The notes: a model not told the origin generated them from the sequence alone. A stretch of DNA of 64,000 nt from Monoplex corrugatus (GCA_030674185.1 JAPXFY010000031.1:36569723-36633722), one strand, 5' to 3'. Numbered from the stretch's first letter, positions 45,501-52,929 are shown. Numbers and translations are program-made.

Positions 45501-47700
45501 TTTAAATTCCCTGTGTGATAAATTGGATGGAACGATCAATGCCAGGGGCATTTCCTTAGATTATGTGCGCAAATGCATTGATATGTGTATTTAATTTTCT
45601 TGTCTTTTTTTTTTCCTGTTGAAGTATTATGTATGTTTTTAAATGTTTATAACCCTGACATAGCTCTATGCAGTCAGCTGGGCCTTGGACAGAAACAACA
45701 ATAACACTGTTGAAGTATTATGTATGTTTTTAAATGTTTATAACCCTGACGTGGCTCTATGCAGTCAGCTGGGCCTTGGACAGAAACAACAATAACACTG
45801 TTGAAGTATTATGTATGTTTTTAAATGTTTATAACCCTGACGTGGCTCTATGCAGTCAGCTGGGCCTTGGACAGAAACAACAATAACACTGTTGAAGTAT
45901 TGTGTATGTTTTTAAATGTTTATAACCCTGACGTGGCTCTATGCAGTCAGCTGGGCCTTGGACAGAAACAACAATAACACTGTTGAAGTATTATGTATGT
46001 TTTTAAATGTTTATAACCCTGACGTGGCTCTATGCAGTCAGCTGGGCCTTGGACAGAAATAACAATAACACTGTTGAAGTATTGTGTATGTTTTTAAATG
46101 TTTATAACCCTGACGTGGCTCTATGCAGTCAGCTGGGCCTTGGACAGAAATAACAATAACACTGTTGAAGTATTATGTATGTTTTTAAATGTTTATAACC
46201 CTGACGTGGCTCTATGCAGTCAGCTGGGCCTTGGACAGAAACAACAATAACACTGTTGAAGTATTGTGTATGTTTTTAAATGTTTATAACCCTGACGTGG
46301 CTCTATGCAGTCAGCTGGGCCTTGGACAGAAATAACAATAACACTGTTGAAGTATTATGTATGTTTTTAAATGTTTATAACCCTGACGTGGCTCTATGCA
46401 GTCAGCTGGGCCTTGGACAGAAACAACAATAACACTGTTGAAGTATTGTGTATGTTTTTAAATGTTTATAACCCTGACGTGGCTCTATGCAGTCAGCTGG
46501 GCCTTGGACAGAAACAACAATAACACTGTTGAAGTATTGTGTATGTTTTGAAACGGTTATAGCCCTGGTATGGCTCTGCGCAGTTCGCTGGGCTTTAACC
46601 CTTTCGCATTTGCACTGCTAGATGTAAAGCTAGCTCCTAGTATTCGCATTCGAATGTAGCACAGCGTCAGTACAAAGTCTTTCAGTAGTGAATGGAAAGT
46701 TCCTTGCATCCCAGAATGCTCGTACTATTTTTAGAACATTCAACGCGAGACTGACCAAGATTCTGACCACACGCGCGATAAGACAGCAAGGCCAGTTGTG
46801 ATGGAAATTCCTCACACATGTGCTGGAAAAGGTCAGGCGATCTCAATCGCTACGAATGGATCGGCACATTCTTCCGCAGGACGGTTACCGGCTTTGTGAA
46901 CAGCTAAGGGTTAATTAAGCAACAATAACAGTAATAACGCACGATGATCAAACAAGTGAATGCAAACTAACAGCATCGAATCATACACACACATTTACCT
47001 ATTGTCATAAACATACGTATGCATGGTGATCACACAGGGCTACATGATCAGTAGTTAGAAGGGGGTGTATATCTGATGGAGGAGTAATTATGATATCGTC
47101 AATGGAAAGACTGGCTGAACTTTATCAATGTCAAGTATATACATTAAAAATGCTGTAAATAGTGTCAGTGGCGTTCTTTCATTGACTCAGGACTGTCAGC
47201 CTGGAACAGACTTTCACCCTCTCTTCGTCTAACTTCTACTCATGACCTTTTAAGCACATAGGATTTTGCACAGGCTTAAGGTGTCTACCAGACAACAGAG
47301 GCCATATGGATGGTGCATATATGGTATATTCTGAGTGTGATGAATCCCTTTAGAATCTCTCCTGTTGGCGTCACCGGGTTCGGTGTTGGCCGCTACAGAC
47401 CTAGACACAACCATCTCCCTCCAGGCTGCTTTGTCTTAACTTTTGTGGACAATTTCTTGAATATTTAGGCCACTGATGTTGGTCATGTTCTTGATGTATG
47501 AGACTGGGAGTCTGCCTTTCTGCCTTTTTGCTATTTTTTCCTTGAAAGATGGTTGCCATGAGGTCTTGTGTTCTTGCTGCGTGAGTCTTGTTTTGTTATG
47601 TCTGCTAGTATTTTTTTTTATAATAAATTCTAAACCCTTTTGAATAATAAACTCTAAACTTTTTTGTTCCAGTGACACAGCCATCATCACTTCGGTCTAA
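27710..47700 (+). CDS. Monocarboxylate-transporter-like (SLC16/MCT, MFS) gene, 8-exon model
   Basis: Plasma-membrane 12-TM carrier of the major facilitator superfamily; MCTs move monocarboxylates, aromatic amino acids, thyroid hormone or creatine, and the substrate here cannot be read from sequence. Eight exons with AG/GT borders and phases 1,1,0,0,1,1,2 sum to 1362 nt (453 aa plus stop) once one surplus G in exon 1 is discounted; MCTs are usually 430-520 aa. Conserved blocks in order are TSWVGSI (TM2 start), [14 protein letters not shown] (TM3), SPSIV and GIGVG (TM4-5), [10 protein letters not shown] and [12 protein letters not shown] (TM6), a short TM6-7 loop, NLFWSFGS and YLPAYA (TM7), SRMIF (TM8), GPAAG (TM11) and FYLAG (TM12). 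The TM1 PKS lysine of MCT1 and the TM8 aspartate four residues before the conserved Arg are absent, so the pattern is nearer the MCT9/12/13/14 group than proton-coupled MCT1-4. Known of the family: N and C termini are cytoplasmic. The start codon lies exactly at an acceptor, so an upstream non-coding exon is likely. Confidence 0.88.
27990..29271. repeat. 1.3-kb compound (TG)n/(GA)n block at the start of MCT intron 1
   Basis: Alternating TG and GA arrays, about eight cycles of TG(20-60)/GA(20-40), then pure GA for about 90 bp. Starts 60 bp after the exon 1 donor. The transcript strand is purine/GU-rich. Open frames here are compositional. Confidence 0.95.
29395..29500. repeat. (GATC)n then (TCAG)n microsatellite
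   Basis: TCGATCGATCGATC followed by about 17 TCAG units and degenerate GTCAATCA to 29650. Confidence 0.9.
29873..30520 (+). repeat. ~74-bp tandem array of exon 2 acceptor-like units
   Basis: Units of the form CTCTTTGTGTGTGGTATTTC-AG-GTGTGATGGGGTGCTTTC followed by ATTAATCATTCAGTTTATTA. Eight or nine copies, plus two outliers at 30719 and 30783 near the TTAA MITEs. The AG-GTGTGATG junction equals the first bases of exon 2. Confidence 0.85.
30523..30703. mobile_element. Foldback TTAA MITE (family B), copy 3, in MCT intron 1
   Basis: Between TTAA 30523-30526 and TTAA 30700-30703, inserted in the acceptor-copy array: unit sequence stops at GATTAA and resumes as TTAATCTTTGTGTGTGGTG. Confidence 0.7.
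30831..31266. mobile_element. Foldback TTAA MITE (family B), copy 4, enlarged by a hairpin, before exon 2
   Basis: Left end TTAACCCTTTGACTCCCGCA at 30831; right end GGGTGCGGAGTCAAAAGGTT(AT) at 31266. About 230 bp of extra DNA (31005-31240) containing a strong inverted repeat sits in its right arm. The right terminus is 12 bp upstream of the exon 2 acceptor AG region. Confidence 0.6.
31072..31214. repeat. 57-bp-arm hairpin 65 bp before MCT exon 2
   Basis: Arms 31072-31128 and 31158-31214 are inverted copies with a single mismatch; loop 29 nt. Key pieces are CAAGCGCGAATGCACGGTCA and its inverse TGACCGTGCATTCGCGCTTG. The transcript would fold here next to the splice acceptor. Confidence 0.9.
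31279..31422 (+). CDS. MCT-like gene, coding exon 2 (TM2-TM4 start)
   Basis: Acceptor CTTTGTTTCAG, donor GTGG|gtatgt. The exon is 144 nt, 2+47 codons+1, joining phase 1 on both sides. It encodes [20 protein letters not shown] then [20 protein letters not shown] and YLSYGLLVG. The spacing from the exon 1 TSW tryptophan to the GSR arginine (27 residues) equals the family spacing to its GCR. The loop GSRV plus VMLGGLL is the MCT TM2-TM3 signature. A TTAA MITE end lies less than 20 bp before the acceptor, and a tRNA-derived SINE starts about 10 bp after the donor. Confidence 0.92.
31431..31970 (-). mobile_element. SINE family F interrupted by a TTAA element, after MCT exon 2
   Basis: GTTCCATATGCGCACCACCC, CTGAGCCTGTGCATAGCCC and GACAGGCCAGTTTTTAATG are family F body, split by the 31611-31886 element; the tRNA-like end CAGATCCTGTGTCCATGGC lies beyond a TG tract at 32150. 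It begins about 10 bp after the exon 2 donor. Confidence 0.6.
31611..31886. mobile_element. TTAA element (family C), nested in a SINE
   Basis: TTAACCCTACAGACC at the left and GGTCTGGTAGGGTTAA at the right are imperfect inverted repeats with TTAA duplicated outside; 276 bp. It interrupts the tRNA-derived SINE that follows MCT exon 2. No ORF. Confidence 0.7.
31978..32300. repeat. (TG)n arrays inside a SINE, MCT intron 2
   Basis: 31978-32135 with GTGACTG slips and 32216-32300 pure; between them the tRNA-like end of SINE F. Confidence 0.9.
32730..33386. mobile_element. TTAA element (family D) before MCT exon 3
   Basis: Ends TTAACTCACTCACTACATACG and, inverted, TTAACTCTCTCACTACGAGCG; 657 bp. No coding content. 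Ends 75 bp before exon 3. Confidence 0.6.
33462..33706 (+). CDS. MCT-like gene, coding exon 3 (TM4-TM6)
   Basis: Acceptor GTCTCTCGCAG, donor GACAAG|gtgagc; 245 nt, 2+81 codons, ends phase 0. It encodes the best conserved part of the family: [35 protein letters not shown] (MCT TM5 region with the RR/GR-x-x-A-L pattern), [20 protein letters not shown] and [12 protein letters not shown]. The last basic stretch PKSTDK begins the cytoplasmic TM6-TM7 loop. GC content is higher than in flanking intron DNA. A 657-bp TTAA element ends 75 bp upstream. Confidence 0.95.
33806..34451 (+). mobile_element. Repeat A retroposon copy in MCT intron 3
   Basis: Head GGGGATGCTGGGGGCTCTTT at 33807, tail CAGTTGGCTGGGCTTTAAAC and AAAATAACAATAAC. 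Longer than other copies because of internal TA-rich insertions around 34130-34210. Ends about 100 bp after exon 3. Confidence 0.65.
35095..35600 (+). repeat. ~60-bp minisatellite, MCT intron 3
   Basis: Eight to nine units of CTTTGTTTACCTGTCAGAGT, GGACTTTTTGTGGAATTGT and TTTCCCCACCCTCACCC. All three plus frames are open for 190 codons or more because the unit lacks stops, so these are not genes. The pyrimidine-rich stretch ending TGTCAG is acceptor-like. Confidence 0.8.
35790..36435 (+). repeat. ~87-bp tandem repeat derived from repeat A, MCT intron 3
   Basis: Six or seven units of TTCTTCCTCCTTTGCTTTGT, CTTCTCTTCCTGTCGTTTTC, TGCCTTGTTCCATTCATG and TTTAAGTGTCCTTAGTTATA, equivalent to the middle of repeat A. 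Confidence 0.75.
36440..36658 (+). mobile_element. Repeat A tail half, before MCT exon 4
   Basis: Contains AATCCCCTGTGCAATAGATT and GCAGTCGGCTGGGCTTTAAA with the AACAATAAC end. The head half is replaced by the ~87-bp array at 35790-36430, which is itself made from the middle of repeat A. Confidence 0.6.
36750..36995 (+). CDS. MCT-like gene, coding exon 4 (TM7-TM8)
   Basis: Acceptor AATCTTTTTTCAG, donor GATGAG|gttaga; 246 nt, 82 codons, phase 0 both ends. It begins [20 protein letters not shown], then [20 protein letters not shown] (TM7), [20 protein letters not shown] and [16 protein letters not shown] (TM8). This aligns with family blocks of the type N-F-L-W-x-F-G and Y-L-P. The conserved TM8 arginine is present, but the residue four before it is Ser, not the Asp of MCT1. 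Joining straight to exon 3 gives a loop of only about 25 residues, short for the family; a missed loop exon with phase 0 at both ends is possible but I see none. Confidence 0.93.
36996..37530 (+). other. MCT intron 4, unique part
   Basis: Nothing recognised apart from GGGAGATTGTTAGGTTAACT near 37420, which recalls the array before exon 1. Confidence 0.5.
37540..38160. repeat. (TG)n 37540-37690, (TG)n 37990-38090, (GA)n 38085-38160
   Basis: MCT intron 4. The GA array ends about 115 bp before exon 5. Confidence 0.95.
38280..38523 (+). CDS. MCT-like gene, coding exon 5 (TM9-TM11)
   Basis: Acceptor TTTTTGTTTTCAG, donor GCAGCAG|gtaaat; 244 nt, 81 codons+1. Protein reads [60 protein letters not shown] and then [20 protein letters not shown]. 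The family has PLL-x-x-Y-x-x-L, LFG-x-x-x-G and a GPP/GPA-x-x-G motif in TM11, all seen here. The exon is preceded by long TG and GA microsatellites that end about 90 bp before the acceptor. Confidence 0.93.
38669..39226 (-). mobile_element. Repeat A retroposon, minus orientation, MCT intron 5
   Basis: Inverse copy: starts with GTTGTTGTTATTGTTG (tail), ends with the GGGGAT hairpin head. Possible imperfect target duplication ACTTGTAGGT / ACTTATGGGT on the two sides. Confidence 0.65.
39452..39555. repeat. (TG)n then (GA)n before MCT exon 6
   Basis: About 70 bp TG and 35 bp GA; ends 45 bp before the exon 6 acceptor. Confidence 0.95.
39602..39652 (+). CDS. MCT-like gene, coding exon 6 (TM11-TM12 loop, 51 nt)
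   Basis: A micro-exon: acceptor TATGTGTTTCAG, donor CTGGCAG|gtaaga; 2+16 codons+1. It encodes [17 protein letters not shown] after the shared Gly. The FYLAG at the end is the start of TM12 in nearly all MCTs, preceded in the family by G-x-x-x-D-x-T-G-S-Y. Here the loop is acidic and lacks the usual TGSY. Phase matches on both sides. Confidence 0.9.
40052..41264 (+). repeat. 47-bp minisatellite, MCT intron 6, about 26 copies
   Basis: Unit CCAAGGTTTTACACTGGCAT, ATCCATTATCTGCTGTCCTA, CATTCAG. One unit near 40493 lacks TTTTACACT. Variants CATTCAG / CACCCAG / CATCCAG occur in blocks. All three plus frames stay open (417, 442 and 328 codons) because 47 is not a multiple of three and the unit has no stop; I treat none as a gene. 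Confidence 0.92.
41330..41462 (-). mobile_element. LINE 3-prime fragment, family 2
   Basis: GTCGGCGTCACCGGGTTC at its start is the inverse of the family 2 end (GAACCTGTGACGCCGACAG at about 2710). Lies in MCT intron 6. Confidence 0.55.
42005..42612 (+). repeat. ~23-bp minisatellite, MCT intron 6
   Basis: About 27 diverged units of the type GTGAACTTTTGACTGGTTAC plus TCT, often with one unit in opposite variants (CTCTTGGCTGG). Confidence 0.85.
42680..43520 (+). repeat. 40-bp satellite with 120-bp higher order, MCT intron 6
   Basis: About 21 units of CAGATGAACTCAGAGCACAG, ACAAGTTACTTAATTTATTT. Between 42840 and 43200 three unit types recur in fixed order (period 120). Each unit carries ATTTCAG|ATGAAC, an acceptor-like site. 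Confidence 0.9.
43618..43875 (+). mobile_element. LINE 3-prime fragment, family 2
   Basis: Open 87 codons: [60 protein letters not shown] then V-D-G. The RRKPGRP and SEWR-x-x-V motifs and the P-DDVDG ending match family 2. Lies in MCT intron 6, immediately after the 40-bp array. Confidence 0.65.
44139..44345 (-). mobile_element. LINE 3-prime fragment, family 3
   Basis: The minus strand carries [14 protein letters not shown] followed by sequence matching the common LINE ending W..[12 protein letters not shown]. It is 50 bp upstream of MCT exon 7 and may supply part of its polypyrimidine-side intron. Confidence 0.6.
44395..44578 (+). CDS. MCT-like gene, coding exon 7 (TM12 and cytoplasmic tail)
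   Basis: Acceptor GACCTGTTTCAG, donor ATTGTCAT|gtgtgt; 184 nt, 2+60 codons+2. It completes TM12 ([15 protein letters not shown]) and gives a charged tail including [14 protein letters not shown] and [16 protein letters not shown]. The exon lies only about 50 bp after a minus-strand LINE fragment, 4.7 kb of repeat-filled intron after exon 6. Two or three GT choices exist around 44579; the one given keeps an open frame into exon 8 and reaches a stop. Confidence 0.85.
44761..44868. repeat. 48-bp-arm imperfect hairpin after MCT exon 7
   Basis: ATTAGGAGAAAAAGACTGAG ... GCTTCGTTCAGTGTGAG and its inverse CTCACACTGATTGAAGCAGC ... TTTTCTCCTAAT with an ~11-nt loop. The flank CAACCAGACAAGACAGGCGC (44675) also occurs at 2943 and near 31040, so this is part of a dispersed element. 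Confidence 0.65.
45618..46560 (+). repeat. 91-bp minisatellite made from repeat A tails
   Basis: About ten near-identical units (TGTTGAAGTATTRTGTATGT ... CAGCTGGGCCTTGGACAGAA, ACAACAATAACAC). Period 91 measured between 45705, 45796 and 45887. Units alternate ATTATG/ATTGTG and AAACAAC/AAATAAC, so a two-unit higher order may exist. Confidence 0.85.
46595..46914. mobile_element. TTAA element (family E) inserted in repeat A tail
   Basis: TTAACCCTTTCGCATTTGC ... GCTAAGGGTTAA, 320 bp, splitting GGCTTTAA from the repeat A tail that continues at 46915, which proves insertion with TTAA duplication. Confidence 0.7.
47185..47362 (+). mobile_element. SINE family F, 3-prime part, MCT intron 7
   Basis: CACATAGGATTTTGCACAGG, GTGTCTACCAGACAACAG and TATTCTGAGTGTGATGAATC match the plus copy at 22990-23110. 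Confidence 0.45.
47362..47640 (-). mobile_element. LINE 3-prime fragment, family 2, next to terminal MCT exon
   Basis: GTTGGCGTCACCGGGTTCG begins the inverse copy, which continues through [17 protein letters not shown] and [20 protein letters not shown] (minus frame). It ends about 30 bp before the acceptor of MCT exon 8. Confidence 0.65.
47673..47700 (+). CDS. MCT-like gene, terminal coding exon 8 (PDZ-type C-terminus)
   Basis: Acceptor TTTTTTGTTCCAG followed by T GAC ACA GCC ATC ATC ACT TCG GTC TAA. With AT from exon 7 this gives [13 protein letters not shown]. The last three residues TSV fit the class I PDZ ligand pattern (S/T-x-hydrophobic). The total model length being exactly divisible by three supports this exon, but 28 nt is short, so a different terminal exon or read-through of exon 7 ([16 protein letters not shown]...) is the alternative. 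The acceptor tract lies next to a minus-strand LINE fragment. Confidence 0.65.
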
Positions 47701-48160
47701 CGGAAGACACAGCAGCTGACACAGCTCAAGCCTGACACCTCAGTTTGAGGGGGTAGAGAGAGGGAAGGAGGGGTCCTTTCCACTCTCACCTCAATAGGAT
47801 GGTCCTTCATCCTTGCTCCTTTGCTCAGCGGCTTCATCGAAACATACGAACCATTCAGATGTTACCGGTTGTTTATACACTGGAAAGGGACGGTATCATG
47901 TATCTTAATATATTTTTCATTTTTGCTGGGGATTGTTCTGGTCAGGGATTGGGGCCTAGAGGAGGAAGATTGATTTCCTTTGATTTTGGGAATGTCCATG
48001 TGTTTGGCATATGACTCTACTAAGAATGATTGATTTCCTTTGATTTTAGGAACGTCTACATGTTTGACATGATTTTGTTAAGATTTTTGTGTTAGAGAGA
48101 GAAAGTGCAAAACAAAATGACTTTGTAGTGTTACAGTATTTTTGGATGTGTGTTTGCGCG
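47701..48160 (+). other. Presumed 3-prime UTR of the MCT-like gene
   Basis: Sequence after the stop codon has no convincing frame. It starts with GACACAGCAGCTGACACAGC-type repeats and a GA-rich patch. No AATAAA was seen between 47700 and 48480, so the 3-prime end is undefined; it may run into the dispersed repeat at 48160 or the satellite at 48535. Confidence 0.4.
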
Positions 48161-48535
48161 TTGTTTTTTGCCCCACACTGCACCAGCAATATCTTGCTGC
48201 ATAGTCTGCATACTCCATCATTGGTTGGCATGATTGTAGGGTTGTTGTCATGTTTCCATAAGCCACCAGACACTGGCATGACTTACAGTATCTTTACCAT
48301 GCCTGTCTGATGTTCTGCGAATATGCACGAAGGGAGTTCAGGTCTGCAGGCATATCGACCTGGAAGACCAGAAAAATCTGCATCCTTGGTCACTTGATTT
48401 TCACACTCGATGACGAATTGGTTTGAAATTTCTACTCTTTACCTTCCAGGCTGGAGGTACCCATGGAGGGTCGAACCTAGACCATCCGATTGTAAATCTG
48501 ACATCTTATCTATTTACCATCATGGGTATGGATTA
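48160..48535 (+). mobile_element. Dispersed repeat G (SINE-like, inverted tRNA end)
   Basis: CTGCACCAGCAATATCTTGC, CATAGTCTGCATACTCC, TGATGTTCTGCGAATATGC, GTTCAGGTCTGCAGG and GGGTCGAACCTAGACC (inverse B box). Shared in part with 9425-9592, 13320-13490, 29770-29830, 56285-56600 and 59400-59570. Confidence 0.5.
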
Positions 48536-50420
48536 ATGTGTAGGCCTTTCATCACGCCCATTGTGGGATGGATTAATGCGTAAGCCATTCATCATGTCCA
48601 TTGTGGGTAGGGATTCATGTGTAAGCTTTTTATCACACCCATTGTTGAAATGAATTAATGTGTAAGCCTTTCATCTCGCCCGTTATGGGTACGGATTAAT
48701 GTGCAAGACTTTCATCATACCCATTGTTGAAACAGATTAATGTGTAAGACTTTCATCATACCTATTGTTGGAACGGATTAATGTATAAGACTTTCATCAC
48801 ACCCATTGTTGAAACGGATTAATGTGTAAAACTTTCATCACACCCATTGTTGAAACGGATTAATGTGTAATCCTTTCATCACACCCATCGTTGAAACGGA
48901 TTAATGTATAAGACGTTCATCACACCCATCATGGGTAGGGATTAATGTGTAAATCTTTCATCATACCCATCGTCGAAACAGATTAATGTGTAAACCTTTC
49001 ATCACATCCATCATGGGTACAGATTAATGGTAAGCCTTTCATCATGATTATCATGGGTACAGATTAATGTGTAAGCCTTTCATCATACCCATCATTGAAA
49101 CAGATTAATGTGTAAACCTTTCATCATACCCATCGTCGAAATGGATTAGTGTGTGAACCTTTTATCATGCCCATTGTTGAAATGGATTAGTGTGTAAAGC
49201 TTTCATCACACCCATCTTCAAAATGGGTAAATGTGTAAACCTTTCATCACACCCATCTTCAAAGTGGATTAGTGTGTAAACCTTTCATCACACCATCATC
49301 AAAATGGACTTATGTGTAAACCATTCATCACACCATCTTCAAAGTGGATTAGTGTGTAAACCTTTCATCACACCCATCATCAAAGTGGATTAGTGTGTAA
49401 ACCTTTCATCACACCCATCTTCAAAATGGTTAAATGTGTAAACCTTTCATCACACCCATCTTCTAAGTGGATTAGTGTGTAAACCTTTCATCACACCCAT
49501 CATCAAATGGATTTATGTGTAAACCATTCATCATGCCCATCATCACAGTGGATTAATGTGTAAATCTTTCATCATACCCATCTTCAAATGGATTAGTGTG
49601 TAAACGTTTCATCACACCTATCATCAAAATGGATTCGTGTGTAAACCTTTCATCACACCCATCATCAAATGTGAAATGTGTAAACCTTTCATCACACCCA
49701 TCATCAAAGTGGATTAGTGTGTAAACCTTTCATCACACCCATCATCAAAATGGGTAAATGTGTAAACCTTTCATCACACCCATCATCAAAGTGGATTAGT
49801 GTGTAAACCTTTCATCACACCCATCTTCAAAATGGGTAAATGTGTAAACCTTTCATCACACCCATCATCAAAGTGGATTAGTGTGTAAACCTTTCATCAT
49901 ACCCATCTCAAAATGGGATTAGTGTGTAAACCTTTCATCACACCCATCATCAAAGTGGATTAGTGTGTAAACCTTTCATCACACCCATCTTCAAAATGGG
50001 TAAATGTGTAAACCTTTCATCACACCCATCTTCAAAGTGGATTAGTGTGTAAACCTTTCATCACACCCATCATCAAAGTGGATTAGTGTGTAAACCTTTC
50101 ATCACACCATCATCAAAGTGGATTAGTGTGTAAACCTTTCATCACACCCATCATCAAAGTGGATTAGTGTTAAACCTTTCATCACACCCATCATCGAAAT
50201 GGATTAACATGTAAACCTTTCGTCACACCCATTGTCGAAATGGATTAACATGTAAACCTTTCATCACACCCATTGTCGAAATGGATTAACATGTAAACCT
50301 TTCGTCACACACCATTGTCGAAATGGATTAACATGTAAAGCTTTCATCATACCCATTGTCGAAATGGATTAACATGTAAACCTTTCATCATACCCATTGT
50401 CGAAATGGATTAACATGTAA
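48535..50420 (+). repeat. ~39-bp satellite after the MCT gene, about 48 copies
   Basis: Unit GTGTAAACCTTTCATCACAC, CCATCATCAAAGTGGATTA. Edges (48535-49100 and 50170-50420) are more diverged (GTTGAAACGGATTAATG; CATTGTCGAAATGGATT) than the middle, as expected from unequal exchange. Confidence 0.9.
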
Positions 50421-50429
50421 AACCTTTCA

Positions 50430-51060
50430 GCCCATTCACAGTGGAATACAGAGGATGGGCTGATGTCATATACGTAGAACCGGATCATTGTAAAATGTAC
50501 ATATACAGACAGAGAGAAATAACAGATATGTGAGCAAGTGTGAGGGTTTTCTTGGTTTGTGTCCTCCCCCCCCCCCCCCCCCAAAAAAAAAAAAATTGTG
50601 CCATATGTGCTCAGTTTTATTGTCCAAACACCAAGTTGCTTGTTTAGTGTTAGATGTTCATTTTGCTTGTTCAGTGTTAAATGTTCATTTCTTTATTTGG
50701 GAAACTGACCACTGGCAAAAAATGGACCAGAATTGTTGCTAGGCATAAAAAAAAAGTTGTAGTTCATATTGCTGCCTGCTGTTTTTTTTGTTTTGTTTGT
50801 GTCATCCTGCTGTAGGTTAAATACTTACGAAAAAAAACAACTGTGACGGATAGAATAGTTTTTTTTGTTTGTTTGAAATGTCACTTATTTTGTGTTACAG
50901 AAGGAAGATTATGTCAAATGGACTGTTGAGAAGAGTGTGTCTGTCTGTCTGTTTGTCTGTGTGTCTGTAGAAGAATGTGAGTACAAAGATATTCTCAGCT
51001 GTTTCTGGATAGATCTCATGCCAAATGTTTGGTCAGAACTGTGAACTGTTTTTTTTTTTG
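50430..51060. other. Unique DNA, nothing identified
   Basis: C17A13 homopolymer pair at 50567-50595; no exon. Confidence 0.5.
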
Positions 51061-51069
51061 GTAAATTTT

Positions 51070-51294
51070 TTAACCCTTTGACTTCTGCACCCTATATACC
51101 AGCATCCAGCATCATCAACCATGCTATCAAAGCAAAAACTTAACCCTTTGACTTCCTGACCCGATCCACCAGCTTCCTGCTGGAAGCTGGTGGATCGGGT
51201 GAGGAAGTCAAAGGGTTGGAAGCTGGTGGATCGGGTGAGAAGTCAAAGGGTTAAGGTTTTGCAGTTGGACAGGGTGTGAGATTCACAGGGTTAA
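51070..51294. mobile_element. Foldback TTAA MITE (family B), copy 5
   Basis: TTAA at both ends (51070, 51291). The inner arm AGCTGGTGGATCGGGTGAG is present twice on the right, a local duplication. Confidence 0.65.
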
Positions 51295-51299
51295 GTCAC

Positions 51300-52210
51300 T
51301 TTTTGCTCCATGTCGTACGGACGCGGAACATACAATATGGCATCGAAAAACGATGAAAAATCATATACATATGAAAAGACATCGCCGACATACAAACTCC
51401 ATACGAAGCTGTGGACTGTTAGTAGTTACAAAGGCGTATGTTTGGAAGGCAAAATTCCAGGTTCAAGGTCACAGAGATGGAAAAGAAAACCCACACCTAT
51501 GACGACCAGCATTTTTGTGAAGAAGGTATGTAGATGTGTGAACAGCACTTTTTCAGGAACTTCTGATAACGTTAAAAATTCTGTGTTCATGCTGTGACAG
51601 TTCACTGTCGTACTCTAAGCGCATCAGGTTTTATTTGGTTTTACTGGTGCTTCTTTTGCAGTGACCTCTTGAGTAGTACAAGATCTGGATTTTGCTGTAT
51701 TCATTTTTCTTTAGAAAAGGAGATTTTTTAGAATGGATTGACCATCTCAGGTTTTCATTTGTTGCGTTTTTCTTGTTTTTTTTGTTATTGATTTTCTTTT
51801 CTCATTTTGATCTGTGAATTATAATCTCTTAGAAAATGTAAAAATGTCAGAGATGTAAGTTGTCACTTTTAGCCTGTTTTTTTGTTTTTTGTTTGTATTG
51901 TGTCAACATAAGTTTGTTAGTTCCTTTTTTTTTCTTGCTTGATATACACACAGAGCCCTGATTTGTGTTTTATATTTTGTTTTCCTTCTTTCTCCAAAAT
52001 CAGTAGTTTTTTTTTTATATTTGAAATATGGTAATTCAATATTACTGCCATTATGTGTATTGATAATGATAGAATTATCCGGTTTTTATGTGACTGTGAT
52101 AATCTGATGAAGCGAGTTGATGAGTTAATAGTTTACAGCTGACAGTGTTATGCATGGCATGCTGATATGTGTGTACGGTTTAACTCACATACACATGTGG
52201 GTATGTTTAG
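51300..52210 (+). other. Unique DNA; weak open segment 51310-51533
   Basis: The frame MSYGRGTYNMASKNDEKSYT to FVKK runs into AAGAAG|gtatgt, a donor-like site, but no upstream start evidence or downstream partner was found, and no domain is recognised. Probably chance. Confidence 0.2.
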
Positions 52211-52299
52211 TTTGTGCCGTGTAAATGCTCAATTTTAGTTCTGAAGACCAGCATCCAGTTGCTTGGTTTCTTTGTATATTTATTCATTTATTATGGCTC

Positions 52300-52645
<346 letters not shown>

Positions 52646-52929
52646 AGTTCAGCTGAAGTTGTAAGATTTAGAAACTTTACGCAGATGGAGTGCATATGGA
52701 ATAGTTAAATTCGAGTTGGGGCTGATTCCCCCTGGTACAGATTCTAAGCTCCAAACTTAATGATGATCTTGATACTATAAAGCATGCTCTTGACGTGGAC
52801 CATTCATGCTGTAGGTATTGAATCATAAAGAGAATAGGTCACAAGAGTATGATTTCTGTGTCAGCCATTGGTCTGTGATCTGTTTTGTTTTTGTGATGTA
52901 GTAAAACAGTATATGAGTTAACCTTATAT

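Larger units (their letters stand above)
45160..46945 (+). mobile_element. Repeat A retroposon with amplified tail and MITE insertion
   Basis: Head at 45170 (AGGATTCCAGGGGCTCTTTC), body as in other copies, then the 3-prime 91 bp repeated about ten times (45618-46560) and finally the last GGCTTTAA interrupted by a TTAA element (46595-46914), after which the AACAATAACAGTAATAAC tail resumes. Confidence 0.65.

Noticed and set aside
51310..51597. 95-residue gene with donor-like end
   Set aside because: No partner exon, no domain, no conserved repeat; chance frame is sufficient.
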